Assembly: GCF_000969445.1 (NCBI RefSeq)
Contig: NZ_JZEY01000061.1
Coordinates: 1 to 64,000 of the forward strand
Direction: 5' to 3'
DNA: 64,000 bases
Source: Devosia chinhatensis
Lineage (GTDB): Bacteria; Pseudomonadota; Alphaproteobacteria; Rhizobiales; Devosiaceae
Shown piece after piece: positions 42,854 to 52,203 of the stretch. Position 1 is the first letter of the stretch. Every line of letters starts with the position of its first letter. A program made the translations under genes and the position numbers. The notes beneath the pieces are model-generated. The model saw only the letters and a list, made by a program, of their open reading frames with translations, made no database searches and was not told the DNA's origin.

Positions 42854-43327
42854 TCAATAACCCCAGATCTTGCGCTTTTCGACTTTGTCGAAATATTCGT
42901 CGATCCTTTGGCTCGTTGCCGGCGTTACCCCGTTCGGCAGGGAGTGGCGGTCGAACCAGCCCACTTCCGCGATCTCGAAATTGCCCGAGTGATCGAACGC
43001 CTTCTCGAAATGGGTACAGACGAAGAAGGCGACATGATCGCGGTTCGTGACGGTGCTGGAATTGTGATAGAGACCAAAAAGCTGCATGGGGCCGATCGGC
43101 TTGTACCCCGTCTCCTCGAGCGTTTCGCGCGCGCCGGCCTCTTCGAAGGTTTCGCCAGGGCCAACGCCGCCGCCGGGAAATTGCCAGCCGGGAATATGGC
43201 GGTGGCGGATCAGGAGGACCTTGTCGCCCTCGACCACCATCACCCGCGCCCCCACCGTCATGCGCAGCCACACGCCCTTGAGGGTCAGGAACACCTTGGC
43301 CCGGACGCGCTGGAAACGATTCATCAT
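42854..43327 (-). CDS. NUDIX hydrolase
   Basis: 157 aa. Full NUDIX box GGGVGPGETFEEAGARETLEETGY (G-x5-E-x7-RE-x2-EE-x-G) after VGARVMVVEGDKVLLIRHRHIPGWQFPGG. The C-terminal NFEIAEVGWFDRHSLP is also usual. Substrate class not readable: nucleotide-sugar, (d)NTP or Ap4A-like molecules are possible. ATG 43327 and a second ATG directly after are both possible. Confidence 0.9.
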   Translation of the reverse strand: MMNRFQRVRAKVFLTLKGVWLRMTVGARVMVVEGDKVLLIRHRHIPGWQFPGGGVGPGETFEEAGARETLEETGYKPIGPMQLFGLYHNSSTVTNRDHVAFFVCTHFEKAFDHSGNFEIAEVGWFDRHSLPNGVTPATSQRIDEYFDKVEKRKIWGY

Positions 43328-43366
43328 CGGCTTTGCTCCCTTTTGCCTGCCATGGCTAAAGCATCG

Positions 43367-43394
43367 GCGGGAAAAGTGCGACGCGGTTTTCCCG
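43367..43394. repeat. GC-box palindrome between genes
   Basis: CGGGAAAA (43368-43375) and TTTTCCCG (43387-43394) around GTGCGACGCGG. It resembles the short AAAAGTG..GCGGTTTT intergenic repeat of rhizobia, and lies between the divergent NUDIX and phosphoesterase genes. Confidence 0.55.
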
Positions 43395-43494
43395 GTTTTC
43401 CGGTGCGCTCTAGCAAAGCTTTGTGCGCGACAAAATCGTGTGTGAGCACGATTGACCGTTTTCTTGCCCTTTTCCTTCTGGCAAAACCGGCCCG

Positions 43495-44385
43495 ATGATT
43501 ACCCTGGCCCATATTTCCGACATTCACCTGTCGCCCCTTCCCAAAGTGGGCATGCGTGACCTGGTCGGCAAACGCCTCACCGGCTTTCTCAATTGGAAGC
43601 TCAAGCGCCATGGCGAACTCAACAGCGAAACGCTGGTGCGGCTCGTCGAGCACATGCAGGAGCAGGAGGCCGATTTCACGGCCGTCACCGGCGACCTGAC
43701 AAATCTGGCCCTGCCCGGCGAGATCGAACGCGCCGGCCGCTGGCTCCAGGGCGTGGGCGGCGCCGATAAGGTTGCCGTCTGCCCCGGCAATCACGACGCC
43801 TATGTGCCAGGCGCGCTCGAGGGTGCCCAGTCGATCTGGGGCGATTACCTCAAGGGCGAAACGCTCGAAGGTCAGGCTTTTCCCTTCGTGCGCCGCGTCG
43901 GCGACGTGGCCATCGTCTCCTGTTCCAGCGCCGTTCCGACCCCGCCCTTCATGGCTGTCGGCCGCTTCGAGGACAAGCAGGCCGCTCGCCTCCGCCGTAT
44001 CCTCAAGCTTTTGGGCGACGCCGGCTATTTCCGCGTCGTCCTGATCCATCATCCGCCCAACGCGGAATTGCAGCACCCCTCCTTCGGGCTCAAGGGCCAC
44101 CGCCTTTTCCGTCAGGTCATTGCCGAGGAAGGCGCCGAGCTCGTCCTGCATGGACACACGCACCGCTCCTCGATCCACCACATCCCCGGCAAGGATCACG
44201 AAGTGCCCGTCATCGGTGTCGCCGCAGCCAGTGCCGCACAGGGCGGCACGCTGGACGATCCGGCCCGCTATAATCTCTTCCGCATCGAAAAGGCGGGAGA
44301 GGGCTGGCAGTGCACCATGCGCGAATTTGGCTTCCAGCGCCTGGGCCAGGACATCGTCATGCGCATGCAGATGCGCATCTACTGA
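43495..44385 (+). CDS. Calcineurin-like metallophosphoesterase
   Basis: 296 aa. The dinuclear metal motifs are complete: LAHISDIHLSPL (DxH), VTGDLTNLA (GDx2), CPGNHDAY (GNH[DE]), VVLIHHPP (H), and LVLHGHTHRS (GHxH). The family covers cyclic nucleotide, UDP-diacylglucosamine and other phosphoesters; the sequence resembles the 3',5'-cAMP phosphodiesterase-like branch but the substrate is open. It converges on the GGDEF-EAL gene with only 3 nt between stops. Confidence 0.92.
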   Translation: MITLAHISDIHLSPLPKVGMRDLVGKRLTGFLNWKLKRHGELNSETLVRLVEHMQEQEADFTAVTGDLTNLALPGEIERAGRWLQGVGGADKVAVCPGNHDAYVPGALEGAQSIWGDYLKGETLEGQAFPFVRRVGDVAIVSCSSAVPTPPFMAVGRFEDKQAARLRRILKLLGDAGYFRVVLIHHPPNAELQHPSFGLKGHRLFRQVIAEEGAELVLHGHTHRSSIHHIPGKDHEVPVIGVAAASAAQGGTLDDPARYNLFRIEKAGEGWQCTMREFGFQRLGQDIVMRMQMRIY

Positions 44386-44388
44386 CCC

Positions 44389-46755
44389 TTACGCGCTGCG
44401 TCGTTCTGCCAGCGATATGACCGAGCCGGATGTGTGTGCGGCGGCGGCGATGTCCTCGACCGGCCGACCGTAATAATAGCCCTGGGCATGGGTGCAGCCA
44501 TCGGCGCGGATCATCTCGCCCTGCGCTGCGGTCTCCACGCCCTCGGCCAGCACCGGCACATTGATGTTGCGCCCCAGATCCGCCACCGAGCGCACGATGG
44601 CCCGGGCATGTCGATCCGTCTCCATCGTGGCGATGAACGAGCGGTCGATCTTGATCTTGTCGAACTGGAACGTGCGCAGATTGCTGAGCGAGGAATAGCC
44701 GGTGCCGAAATCGTCGATGACGATGCGCACGCCGCCGGCCTTGAGCTGGTTGAGGATGGCGCGCGATTGCGCCTCGTCCTGCAGCAGCACCGTTTCGGTA
44801 ACCTCGATTTCGAGCCGCTCCGGCTCCAGCCCGGTTTCGCGCAGGATGTCGAAGACCTTGTCGGCGAAATTTGCCCGCGCAAACTGGATCGCCGACACGT
44901 TGACCGCGACGCTGCACCCATCCGGCCAGCTCACCGCCGTCCTGCAAGCCTGGCGCAGCACCCATTCGCCGATGGAAAGGATTGCGTTGCTCTCTTCGGC
45001 AATGGGGATGAAGGTCGAGGGTGGCACCTCTCCCAGTTCGGGATGACGCCAGCGCAACAGCGCCTCATAACCCACGACAGCTCCGCTTTCGGTTTTCACC
45101 AGAGGCTGGAAATTGAGACGCAGCTGCTTGCGTCGAATGGCCAGCCGCAGCTCGGCCTCGATCCGGCGGCGCTGTTGCAGGTCCTGGTCCATCTCGGCCG
45201 AGTAATGCGCTACCGTGCCGCGCCCTTCCGATTTGGCGCGGTAAAGCGCGATATCCGCGCAATGTCGCAGCGTCTCGGGCGTCTGCGCGTCGTCAGGAAA
45301 CAGCGCAATGCCGATGCTGACGCCCACTGCCAGCGAGTTGGCCTGCGTATTGAACTCGCGCCGGAATGCCTTCTGGATCGCCCGCGCCAGCTGATCGGCC
45401 GCCTTGGGCTGGCTCTGGGCCGATTGTACGATGACGAATTCGTCCCCGCCGATCCGCGCGACGCTGTCATGGTCATTGGCGCAGTCGCGCAGGATGCGGG
45501 CGACGCGGCGCAGCACGTCATCGCCGGCGCTGTGGCCATGCATGTCGTTGACGGCCTTGAACCGGTCGAGATCGAGCGCCAGCACCGCAACACTGGCCCG
45601 CGCCTCGCCCGCTACGGTGATGGCCTGGCAAAGACGCTGTTCGAGCAGAGTGCGATTGGCGAGGTTGGTCAGCGCATCATGACTGGCCAGGTGTTCGATG
45701 CGCTGCTTGGCCTGATGGCTGGCCGTGAGATCGCGCACCGCGATCACCTGGCACGGCCGCCCGCGATACTCCACCGTGCGCACCGCAAATTCCACGATCC
45801 GCTCGGCGGGCCCCGCCATTAGCCGGGCTTCCGCGGTCCGCTCGCGCGGGGCGAGGACCGGCGCTGCATCGAGCGGTTGCAACAGGCTGTCGAGATCGCG
45901 CCCTTCCGCGCGCGTCGCGCCGGCATCGAGCGCCAGCACCTCCGCAAAGCGCGAATTGGCGTCGATCACCCGATTGTCGCGCACGATGGCGAGGCCCTCG
46001 ATCGAGGCTTCCTGCAATCCGCGCAGGTCGGTCAGGTGCCGATCGATGAACACCGCCGCAACGCTTCCGCTCGCCAGCAGGGTCGAAACCGCGCACAATG
46101 CGCCCACAAGGACAAGGCGGCTGGTTTCATCCACGGCATGAGCAACGCTGGCATCGACCATGAACGTCGCTGCTGCCATGTCGGCAAAATGCATGAGGGT
46201 AATCCCGGCCACGACCAGAAGGCCCGGCAGGCACCGAGCCGGCCCTCGCGCGAATGGCGCCGGCACGATCCGGAAGGCGGAAACGAAAAGCACCGTACTG
46301 ATCGCCACGGCCACCAGCAGCAGGCTGTAATCATAGCTGTGCCGGATCAGTCCCTTCATCGACCACATGCCCATGAAGTGCATCGCCGCCACCGTCGCGG
46401 CCAGCAGCAAACCGGCCAGGAGGGCTTTGCCGCGTTCGGGTCGCGCCAGCAGGGTCAGCACCTCGAACATTCCGGCGACCGCGATCAGCGCCGACATCAG
46501 GGTCATGGTCCAGTCGAAATCGAGGGGCCCGGCGCTGCGATAGGCCAGCATGGCGAGGAAATGGGTGGACCAGATGCCCATGCCGCCAACCACTGCACCG
46601 GTCACCAGCCACAGAGGCTGCCGTTGCACGGCGCATTCGGCAACCCGTCGCTGCAACAGAAAAACAACTTGCATGGAAGCGATGGATATTACGATCGCCA
46701 GTCCAGCTGTTACCGGATCATGCATGATCGCAAGACAATCGACCAGTTTCAGCAC
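44389..46755 (-). CDS. MHYT-PAS-GGDEF-EAL membrane protein
   Basis: 788 aa bifunctional c-di-GMP protein. Three MHYT-type repeats with seven helices at residues 1-230 (THFLAML, MHFMGM, MHFADM), proposed to sense copper, O2 or NO. A PAS-like segment follows (IEGLAIVRDNRVIDANSRFAEVLAL), then GGDEF with RIGGDEFVIV intact at about 445, so cyclase activity is possible. The EAL domain is intact: YEALLRW, VNVSAIQF, EVTETV, DDFGTGYSSL, KIDRSFI, AEGVE, so phosphodiesterase activity is possible too. It ends 3 nt from the phosphoesterase gene. Upstream lies murL in divergent direction. Confidence 0.96.
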   Translation of the reverse strand: MLKLVDCLAIMHDPVTAGLAIVISIASMQVVFLLQRRVAECAVQRQPLWLVTGAVVGGMGIWSTHFLAMLAYRSAGPLDFDWTMTLMSALIAVAGMFEVLTLLARPERGKALLAGLLLAATVAAMHFMGMWSMKGLIRHSYDYSLLLVAVAISTVLFVSAFRIVPAPFARGPARCLPGLLVVAGITLMHFADMAAATFMVDASVAHAVDETSRLVLVGALCAVSTLLASGSVAAVFIDRHLTDLRGLQEASIEGLAIVRDNRVIDANSRFAEVLALDAGATRAEGRDLDSLLQPLDAAPVLAPRERTAEARLMAGPAERIVEFAVRTVEYRGRPCQVIAVRDLTASHQAKQRIEHLASHDALTNLANRTLLEQRLCQAITVAGEARASVAVLALDLDRFKAVNDMHGHSAGDDVLRRVARILRDCANDHDSVARIGGDEFVIVQSAQSQPKAADQLARAIQKAFRREFNTQANSLAVGVSIGIALFPDDAQTPETLRHCADIALYRAKSEGRGTVAHYSAEMDQDLQQRRRIEAELRLAIRRKQLRLNFQPLVKTESGAVVGYEALLRWRHPELGEVPPSTFIPIAEESNAILSIGEWVLRQACRTAVSWPDGCSVAVNVSAIQFARANFADKVFDILRETGLEPERLEIEVTETVLLQDEAQSRAILNQLKAGGVRIVIDDFGTGYSSLSNLRTFQFDKIKIDRSFIATMETDRHARAIVRSVADLGRNINVPVLAEGVETAAQGEMIRADGCTHAQGYYYGRPVEDIAAAAHTSGSVISLAERRSA

Positions 46756-46926
46756 GATTTAACTCCACTAGACGCAAATATCAGTAGGACTGAAACATTA
46801 ATGCCGAGTGTTTTACTACTGAGTGGAATCGCTTAGTGGCTCGCCCCGCCAACAGGGTCCACCGGCAGGCCCCTCCCGCGCGGGCCGCAAATCACCTATA
46901 TGAGGGGCAAAGCCAGCGAGTAGCCC

Positions 46927-48258
46927 GTGACTGAAACCTTTCGCATCGACCGCCCCAGCTTCGACCCCGCCACCGGCGAAGCCCGTTTCACCTATGGCTT
47001 GGGCGATCTGCGCTTCACCGAGCGCCTCGGCCTGCCCGACGGTGCCGATGCGGGTGCTGCGCTCTCTCCCGCTTTTGAAAAGCTTCTCGGCCTCACCGCC
47101 CTTGTGCTTGGTGTCTCCTATTTCAAGCTCCGCGCGCCATTCGTCATCGAGGCGCCTGGCATTGCGCTCACCGCTGCCGAGCGGGCCTTCGTCATCGATG
47201 TCTATGAAAATGGCCTCGGCGAATTCTACGCGCGCAATCAGCTGTCGCGCTTTGGCAAGCTGACGCTGCACGCGCCCGATGACGCCCAGGATCGCAAGCC
47301 CGCGCCTGTCCTGGCCGATCGCACGCTTCTGCCCATCGGCGGCGGCAAGGATAGTCTCGTCAGCGTCGACCTGCTGACCCATACCGGGGTGGATTTCACC
47401 CCCTTCGCCGTCAATCCAAAGGGCCCGATCCTCTCATCGGTCGAGGCCATCGGCACCCCGCCGCTTTACGTGACGCGCAGTCTGGACGCGGACATGATCC
47501 GCCTGGGCAAGGAGCCTGGCTATTACAATGGCCATGTCCCTTCTACGGCCATCAACTCCATGATCGCCTCGCTCTGCGCCGTGCTTTACGGCTTCAGCCA
47601 GATCGTGTTGTCCAACGAGCGCTCGGCCAGCGAAGGCAATGTCGTCTTCGATGGCCGAGAGACCAATCATCAATATTCCAAGTCGCTCGGCTTCGAATTG
47701 CTCATCGCCGATACTTTGTCCAATGCCACCGGCGGCGCGCTAAAATACTTCTCGTTGCTGCGTCCCTATTCGGAGGCGCGCATCGCATCGTTGTTTACGC
47801 AAGCCAGCAAGTTCGATGCTGTCTTTTCGAGCTGCAACCGCAATTTCCGCCTCACCGGTAATGACGGGGCCCTTTGGTGCGGCGAATGCCCGAAATGCCA
47901 CTTCGTTTTCCTGATCTTCGCGCCTTTCATGAAAAAGGAACGCCTCCTCGCGATTTTCGGCCAGAACCTGCTCGACAAGCCCGCAAACGAACATTCCTTC
48001 CGCGAGCTGGCCGGCCTCACCGGGCAGAAGCCCTGGGAGTGCGTCGGCGAAATTCTCGAGGCCGCCGCCTGTTTCTATACGCTCACCCGCCATGCCGATT
48101 GGCATGAGGATGCGGTTGTGCGGGCGGTCAAGGCCGATCTGCTGAGCCAATACGGCGAGGAGAAACTGCAAATGGCCATGGCCGAGTGCCTGACCGACAG
48201 CCGTGACCATCATATTCCCCCCGCCCTTGCCGCAAAGGTCGCTGCCTATGCGGTTTGA
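46927..48258 (+). CDS. murL: UDP-MurNAc-L-Ala-L-Glu epimerase MurL
   Basis: Turns the L-Glu of UDP-MurNAc-L-Ala-L-Glu into D-Glu, using ATP. This lets cells make peptidoglycan without free D-Glu. 443 aa. A PP-loop-like ATP site LLPIGGGKDSLVSVDLL (GGGKDS at about residues 138-143), then FAVNPKGPI, IVLSNERSASEGNVVFDGRETNHQYSKS, and a Cys cluster ALWCGECPKCHFVF. GTG 46927 is the start. The last 11 nt overlap murD2, whose product makes its substrate; the pairing is the main support for the name. Confidence 0.92.
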   Translation: MTETFRIDRPSFDPATGEARFTYGLGDLRFTERLGLPDGADAGAALSPAFEKLLGLTALVLGVSYFKLRAPFVIEAPGIALTAAERAFVIDVYENGLGEFYARNQLSRFGKLTLHAPDDAQDRKPAPVLADRTLLPIGGGKDSLVSVDLLTHTGVDFTPFAVNPKGPILSSVEAIGTPPLYVTRSLDADMIRLGKEPGYYNGHVPSTAINSMIASLCAVLYGFSQIVLSNERSASEGNVVFDGRETNHQYSKSLGFELLIADTLSNATGGALKYFSLLRPYSEARIASLFTQASKFDAVFSSCNRNFRLTGNDGALWCGECPKCHFVFLIFAPFMKKERLLAIFGQNLLDKPANEHSFRELAGLTGQKPWECVGEILEAAACFYTLTRHADWHEDAVVRAVKADLLSQYGEEKLQMAMAECLTDSRDHHIPPALAAKVAAYAV

Positions 48259-49540
48259 AGAACCCGTCCTGCTCTATGGCGCCGGCAAGGAAGCGCTCTC
48301 GACCCGGGCTTTCCTCAAGGCACGACAGCCGGACCTGAAGGTTTTCGTCACCGTGGATAGCGGTGTCGCCGACATTGCCGAAACCGAACAGATCTCCGCC
48401 GACGACCTGCCCGATGCCCTTGCGGCCCGCCGCTTCGGCTACATCGTCAAAAGCCCTGGCGTCTCGCGTTATAAGCCCATCTTTGCCCAGGCTGCCGCGG
48501 CCGGCATTACCGTCACGTCCAATCTCAATCTCTGGGGCGCTGCGTTTCGCCACGGGCGGACCGTCATCGCCATCACCGGCACCAAGGGCAAGTCCACGAC
48601 GGCCACGCTCACCCATTTGATGCTGACGCGGTCGGGCATCGATGCCGGACTTGCCGGCAATGTCGGCCTCGCTCCGCTCGATATCGCCGACCGACATGCT
48701 TTGATCGTCTTCGAACTGTCGAGTTACCAGACGGCGGACATGAATTTTCTGCCCGATATTGCTGCCATTACCAATCTCTATCCCGAGCATGTCGACTGGC
48801 ATGGCTCGGTCGAGCGCTATTACGCCGACAAGCTGCATCTGGTGGATCGCGACGGCCAGTTTGCCGTGGCCTTGGGGGAAAAGGCGCGCAGCAATGCGCT
48901 CGTCGCCAAAGCGGTGCGGGACCATCGGCGCCTGTTGCGGGACCTGACGCGCGACGAAGCGCGGGCCATCGATCAGGCCGCGGCGCACTCGCGGCTGCGC
49001 GGCGCGCATAATGTCGACAATGCAAAACTGGCTGCCCAGATCACCTTGGCAGCGGGCGGAACGCTCGACGGTATCCTCGAGGGCATTGCCGCCTTCCGCC
49101 CTCTGTCCCACAGGCTCGAAGAACACACCTTTGGCGGGATGGTCGTCGTCAACGACTCCATTTCCACCACGCCCGAAGCCACCAAGGCCGCTCTGGCCGC
49201 TTATCCTGGTCGTGCCATTGCCCTGATTGCTGGTGGCCATGAGCGCCAGCAAGATTATGCTGAGCTGGCCGAACTCCTGAGCGGACATGGCGTTACCACG
49301 CTCGCCACGCTTCCGGTGACAGGCGAAAGATTGGCTGCCGCAGCGCGCCGGGCAGCGCCGGAGATCGAGATCATCGAATGCTCCGATCTCGAAGGCGCCA
49401 TGCGTGCCCTCGCGCACCGCCACCACCGCTTCAACACGGTCATTCTCTCCCCCGGCGCGCCGTCCTACAACCAGTTCAAGAATTTCGAGGAACGCGGCGC
49501 ACGCTTCGTCGCTCTTGGTCGCGACCTTTTCGGCACCTAG
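48248..49540 (+). CDS. murD2: UDP-MurNAc-L-alanine--L-glutamate ligase (MurD2)
   Basis: MurD-type ligase that adds L-Glu instead of D-Glu. 430 aa. Mur ligase motifs: VIAITGTKGKSTTATLTHLML (P loop), FELSSYQ, ITNLYPEHVDWHGSVERYYADKLHL, LRGAHNVDNAKLAAQI, VVVNDSISTTPEATKAAL, and the C-terminal LSPGAPSYNQFKNFEERGARF. Coupled to murL by 11-nt overlap, the known order of this variant pathway. The 3' end shares CTAG with the stop of the next gene on the minus strand. Confidence 0.93.
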   Translation: MRFEEPVLLYGAGKEALSTRAFLKARQPDLKVFVTVDSGVADIAETEQISADDLPDALAARRFGYIVKSPGVSRYKPIFAQAAAAGITVTSNLNLWGAAFRHGRTVIAITGTKGKSTTATLTHLMLTRSGIDAGLAGNVGLAPLDIADRHALIVFELSSYQTADMNFLPDIAAITNLYPEHVDWHGSVERYYADKLHLVDRDGQFAVALGEKARSNALVAKAVRDHRRLLRDLTRDEARAIDQAAAHSRLRGAHNVDNAKLAAQITLAAGGTLDGILEGIAAFRPLSHRLEEHTFGGMVVVNDSISTTPEATKAALAAYPGRAIALIAGGHERQQDYAELAELLSGHGVTTLATLPVTGERLAAAARRAAPEIEIIECSDLEGAMRALAHRHHRFNTVILSPGAPSYNQFKNFEERGARFVALGRDLFGT

Positions 49541-51258
49541 AAGGGACCGTTGAGCGCCCCCGGCGGCACGCCTGCCGACAATAACGCCACTCGGATATCG
49601 CGCAGCAGGCCTTCATCAACGATCCGGCCACGCAAACGCGTCAATACGCCTTCTGTTCGGAAACTGGGCAGATCGAGCACGCGCGGCAGGTAGCGGTTGA
49701 CGATATCGACATTGTCCAGCCGCTGCCCGGCCATTACCGCCAGGATCGGTCCCAGTTCCCGGTCGGCATCCGTATAGGTGCCGGCCCGCCGCGCGGCCAC
49801 GGCGAAGGATTGGTCCCGCAGCGCCTGCAAGGTTGGCACGGCATAATACCAGGACGGCGGATCCGGACTGTCGGCCATCACGGGCGCCATCAGGGTTATG
49901 GCGGCGTCCAGTCGGCCGAGGAAGGCCAGATGTCGCGCCCGCGCTGCTATGGCATCGCTGTTGGCCGGGTTGATCTGCGAGGCCGTGCTATAGGCGGCTT
50001 CGGCGAGGTCATGCCGTCCGGTCAATTCCAGCAGGCGCGCCCGCTGCTCCCAGACAAAGCCGCTGACGGGGGCCAGGGCAGCAGCATGCTCCATTCTTTG
50101 CGTGGCCTGTGCGAGGGCTGCATCCTGCTCGTCGCGTATCGCCGTGCTCTCGGCCATTTCGGCACCCAACATGGCCAGGGCCGCCTGCGCCTCCCCGCTT
50201 TGCTCCATGCCGATGCCGGATACCGAAAAGCAGCGCTGCGTCCTGGATGCCCGCTCGTCCGTGCTGCGTTCGCGATAGAGATCGAACAATATCCGGCAGA
50301 GGTAGAGGTTTTCCCGGCCCGTCAGATCCGAATTGTTCGCCACCAGCGTTCGGGCGTTTCGGTGCAACGGCCCCCGCGCGCCGCCCAGCATCATGCTCAA
50401 CCTGTCCGAGACATGGCTCACGAGATCGGTGCGCGCGATCTCGCTGCCGGACAGACCGATCGTCCTGTTCCAAACGACACCACCGCTCCAGACCTCGGTG
50501 AGGATCGCGCTGAACTGCAGCCCGCCCGCTTCCCGGCGGACAATGCCGCTCAGCACATAATCGGCCATGTCGGCCTGCGCAGCTCCGCCATAATCCACTG
50601 CAATAGTGCCGAACTGACCCAGGTCGCCCACCATTTCGACGGCCAGGCTCGCCACCATGCCCAGGTCGCCGAAATCGCCGGTCAGGCTTTGAAACTCGGT
50701 GATCAGCAAACGCGGCCTCTCGACCAGCGCATTGGGCTGGGAGCCGATCCTCTGCTCGCCCTGCCCCGTCCACCAGATCGAAGAGGATAATGCAACCAGC
50801 GTTGCCAACACTGTCAGCGCCGCAAGTAAAATCCAGGATCGACCCAGTCCCGCCCGTTTCGGCGGCATCACTGGAGCCGCCACAGGCGCTGGCGCGGTGG
50901 CGGCGGCGCCGGCGCCATCGGCCCGCAGGAAGTCCGGAACGTATCGCCCGGTCGGGAGCGTGATGCGGACCTCTTCGCCCGCGCCCGCCTCCCGATAATA
51001 CTGGCTCAGCAGTGCGCGCAGCCGACGCGCCTGCACGCGCACGATGGGATCGGTCTGCGGATCGAAATCTGTCGAACGCCCGAAGACGTCGACGGCAATG
51101 GAATAGGCCTTGATCGCCTGCGCGTCGCCATTGAGTCTGCGCTCGACGATATAGCTCAGGAACCGCGCCAATTGCCCCGAGCGCGCCATGTCCGGCCATG
51201 CCAGCAGCCGCTGCAAGGCAGCACGGATTTCGCCCTCGCTGGGTGCGCCATCGGACAC
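49537..51258 (-). CDS. Membrane winged-helix protein with TPR-like C-terminus
   Basis: 573 aa. Residues 5-115 hold a helical region then a winged-helix-like part (FLSYIVERRLNGDAQAIKAYSIAVDVFGRSTDFDPQTDPIVRVQARRLRALLSQYY), a pattern seen in proteins annotated as adenylate cyclase-like or CadC-like regulators. A membrane helix at about 145-165 (ILLAALTVLATLVALSSS) follows. The C-terminal half has TPR-like units (SGFVWEQRARLLELTGRHDLAEAAYSTASQINPANSDAIAARARHLAFLGRLDAAI). No catalytic residues seen. GTG 51258. Its partner is unknown; it faces murD2. Confidence 0.78.
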   Translation of the reverse strand: MSDGAPSEGEIRAALQRLLAWPDMARSGQLARFLSYIVERRLNGDAQAIKAYSIAVDVFGRSTDFDPQTDPIVRVQARRLRALLSQYYREAGAGEEVRITLPTGRYVPDFLRADGAGAAATAPAPVAAPVMPPKRAGLGRSWILLAALTVLATLVALSSSIWWTGQGEQRIGSQPNALVERPRLLITEFQSLTGDFGDLGMVASLAVEMVGDLGQFGTIAVDYGGAAQADMADYVLSGIVRREAGGLQFSAILTEVWSGGVVWNRTIGLSGSEIARTDLVSHVSDRLSMMLGGARGPLHRNARTLVANNSDLTGRENLYLCRILFDLYRERSTDERASRTQRCFSVSGIGMEQSGEAQAALAMLGAEMAESTAIRDEQDAALAQATQRMEHAAALAPVSGFVWEQRARLLELTGRHDLAEAAYSTASQINPANSDAIAARARHLAFLGRLDAAITLMAPVMADSPDPPSWYYAVPTLQALRDQSFAVAARRAGTYTDADRELGPILAVMAGQRLDNVDIVNRYLPRVLDLPSFRTEGVLTRLRGRIVDEGLLRDIRVALLSAGVPPGALNGPF

Positions 51259-51538
51259 GCGGAATTCCCCTCCTGACCGCGCCCCATACTGACTCTTTAC
51301 ATGTTAAACGCAACCCGGATTACAGACGATTTACCCCGTTTTGCCTGTGCAGGACCAGTCATCTGCACCATATGCAGCCCTGTCGATGTCATGCGCTCGA
51401 CATATTCCCCGGCGGAAGGCCCCGCCCGGACCCGTTCTATAAAATAGTTCGACCCTTGATCCTGACGCGCGGCGCGATCGGGACTGGTCTGTTCCCGAGT
51501 TTTGTTTTGCCCGCACCCTGCGGGTCCCGAGGTGAATT

Positions 51539-51985
51539 GTGTTGGCGGACATGTCCGAACCTGGCTTTATTGCGCTCGTCGATGACGACGATCATTCCGC
51601 CTATCTGCTCACAAGGATGATGGCGGCTCATGGTGCGCCGGCCATCAGCCATTTCGGCACCGCCGCGCTTGGCGAAGGCCAGATCGCGGCCATGCTACAG
51701 GATCCCTTGGCCAATTGGCCGGGGCTCGTCATCATCGATCTCAAGAGCCACAGCAGCGCCAATCTCGAGTTTCTGGAGCGCAACCAGGCGCTGTTTCGGC
51801 AGAAGGGCATTCCAATCGCGGTCATGAGCCCGCCGCTTTCCGCAGCCGGATGCGAGGCGCTTACCGCTGCTGGCGCTGCCGGCATCTTCTTCCGCCATGC
51901 GGAACTCGACGCCTATCGGCGCGAGGCAGCGGCCATCGTCACCTTCTGGGCGCGCCACCAGCGCCTCGACGCGATCGGCATGTGA
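51539..51985 (+). CDS. Receiver-like single-domain protein
   Basis: 148 aa. The response regulator fold is recognisable: FIALVDDDDHSAYLLTRMM with the acidic pocket, VIIDLKSHSSANLEFL with the acceptor Asp, IAVMSPP with the Ser position. The expected Lys in the last strand is Arg in FFRHAELDAYR, so the receiver is partly degenerate. No output domain is attached. GTG 51539 with GAGGTG 4 nt before; TTG 51542 and ATG 51551 are alternatives. It diverges from the winged-helix/TPR gene, across 280 bp. Confidence 0.7.
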   Translation: MLADMSEPGFIALVDDDDHSAYLLTRMMAAHGAPAISHFGTAALGEGQIAAMLQDPLANWPGLVIIDLKSHSSANLEFLERNQALFRQKGIPIAVMSPPLSAAGCEALTAAGAAGIFFRHAELDAYRREAAAIVTFWARHQRLDAIGM

Positions 51986-52203
51986 CACCTGCGTCCACAG
52001 GTTGCATGCCTGCGGCGGAGAGAGGGGCTGCTGACCGGCGGGAGCCGGCCGGCATTCCCAAGCCGCTCTCTCCGCCATCCTGCACTGGATCGGTGGCCTG
52101 CACCGCCATTGGTTCAAGCGGATGCGATCATCCTCCCTGTCGCATCCGTGACAGGGGAGAAGCCGACCGATCTGCCGCGTCCGTCCTCCACGCGGCGGAA
52201 ATG

